This document shows, in pieces, positions 6,112 through 6,839 of a stretch of DNA of 6,839 nucleotides. The DNA is from Sphingobacteriaceae bacterium (GTDB lineage: Bacteria > Bacteroidota > Bacteroidia > B-17B0 > Aurantibacillaceae): contig JAHEYE010000189.1 of assembly GCA_023251695.1 (NCBI GenBank), positions 1 to 6,839 of the forward strand. The letters run 5' to 3'. Below the pieces are notes generated by a model. The model saw only the letters and a program-made list of their open reading frames with translations. It searched no databases and had not been told where the DNA came from. Each line of letters opens with the position of its first letter. Within the stretch, counting starts at the first letter, position 1. The position numbers and the translations under genes were made by a program.

Positions 6112-6839
6112 GATTTTATCTTTAATATTTCTTTGTGCATTCTTAAATCTGACTTCTCAAATAAAAGTTGAATCGCACACCGATACACCGCCTTCTAACA
6201 TTGGCGGAAAAACACAACTGGAATATGTGATTTACACCCAACTGTTTGTTCCGCCAAAATTAATTTGGGCCGACGATAAAACAATTATAATTTATTTTAC
6301 AGTAACAAAAGAAGGCAAAGCCATTGATCCGTTTTTTAAAGATGCATATGATACTTATTATCAAAACGAAAGTAAGCGGATTCTGAATTTTTTATTATTT
6401 GAACCGGGAAAAATTGGCGGCGTTACCGTTGATTCTTATGGCTCCATTACAATGGTTTTCAATGGTGAGAAATACAAAGAGAGTTTAAAAGAACGCAAAA
6501 AACTAAAGGGCATTTTGTCAAATCCACAAGACAGCTCATTTGTTATTTATGAAAACGCGGATAAGTCGCCCGAATTTTGGAAAGGGGACGATGAACTCCC
6601 TTCATATGTTTTAGATAATCTGGATTATCCAAGCGTGGCTAAAACGCAAAACATTGAGGGAACTGTTCAGTTAAGTTTCATTGTTGAAACAAATGGATTT
6701 GTAAGTAACATTAAAGCAATTAAAGGAGTAAATGGAGGTTGCAGCGAAGAAGCCATACGCGTGCTACAAAACACTAAATGGAAGCCCGCCGTTAAAGGTG
6801 GAAAGTTTGTTCGCTACAAAATGGCTTATCCGATTACTT
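6104..6839 (+). CDS. exported protein with TonB C-terminal domain, 3'-truncated by window edge
   Basis: The ATG at 6104 opens a frame with no stop to the window end, giving 245 residues. It overlaps the last 8 bases of prmC (ATGAATAA). Residues 1-19 are a hydrophobic signal peptide or anchor (MNKILSLIFLCAFLNLTSQ). Cys11 follows IFL, which does not make a good lipobox. Residues ~163-245 match the TonB C-terminal family: LPSYVLDNLDYPSVAK, then EGTVQLSFIVETNGFVSNIKA, then CSEEAIRVLQNTKWKPAVKGGK and VRYKMAYPIT. At most a few residues appear to be missing. Residues ~39-118 look like a diverged second copy: VPPKLIWADDKTIIIYFTVT, SKRILNFLLFEPGKIGG, SITMVF. Classical TonB passes proton-motive energy from ExbBD to outer-membrane receptors through a Pro-rich periplasmic spacer. 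No such spacer and no ExbBD neighbours are seen here, so an energy-transducing role is doubtful and another envelope role is possible. Confidence 0.85.
   Translation, partial: MNKILSLIFLCAFLNLTSQIKVESHTDTPPSNIGGKTQLEYVIYTQLFVPPKLIWADDKTIIIYFTVTKEGKAIDPFFKDAYDTYYQNESKRILNFLLFEPGKIGGVTVDSYGSITMVFNGEKYKESLKERKKLKGILSNPQDSSFVIYENADKSPEFWKGDDELPSYVLDNLDYPSVAKTQNIEGTVQLSFIVETNGFVSNIKAIKGVNGGCSEEAIRVLQNTKWKPAVKGGKFVRYKMAYPIT

Noticed and set aside
6104..6160. Lipoprotein signal at Cys11 of the TonB-like protein
   Set aside because: The residues before the Cys are IFL; a lipobox needs a small residue (Gly, Ala or Ser) directly before it, and the charged n-region is short.
5976..6188. Minus-strand ORF across the prmC end
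   Set aside because: It is antisense to the prmC C-terminus and the start of the TonB-like gene, with no independent support.
1..6839. CRISPR array, insertion sequence, tRNA or rRNA, phage or defence genes
   Set aside because: No spaced repeats, transposase motifs, cloverleaf or ribosomal RNA sequence were seen. Almost every base lies in a supported gene.

Overview
The window looks like chromosomal DNA of a Bacteroidota bacterium. It is AT-rich, none of its starts has a clear Shine-Dalgarno sequence, and there are TAnnTTTG-like promoter elements. Two proteins end in the type A C-terminal sorting domain of the type IX secretion system (T9SS), which is confined to this phylum. Genus or family cannot be fixed from the sequence.

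Layout. Bases 1-680 (+) hold the 3' end of a gene for a T9SS-sorted secreted protein; its reading frame is open to the left edge. It converges, with a 2-base gap, on a leftward pair: ettA (2374-683, ABC-F translation factor) and, upstream of it, a gene for a small exported protein of unknown function (3058-2411). A 54-base divergent intergenic region (3059-3112) separates this pair from a rightward cluster. That cluster is a T9SS-sorted subtilisin-family protease (3113-5227), prmC (5230-6111, release factor glutamine methyltransferase), and a gene that runs off the right edge (6104 onwards) for an exported protein with one clear and one degenerate TonB C-terminal domain. The last three genes are separated by +2 and -8 bases, so they very probably share one transcript.

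How the genes relate. EttA and PrmC both act on translation (early elongation throttling and release factor methylation), but they lie on opposite strands and nothing shows joint regulation. The protease and the first protein are secretion cargo for a T9SS encoded elsewhere. The TonB-like protein may act at the envelope. I see no defence, mobile, CRISPR, RNA-gene or prophage features and no gene-free stretch above 54 bases. The gene content reads as ordinary core and secretory functions. The less ordinary observations are a near-perfect 28-base palindrome inside the first gene, placed and oriented to terminate ettA transcription; a start codon almost on top of a promoter-like element in the small exported gene; a large insertion in the protease; and the double TonB-like fold of the last gene.
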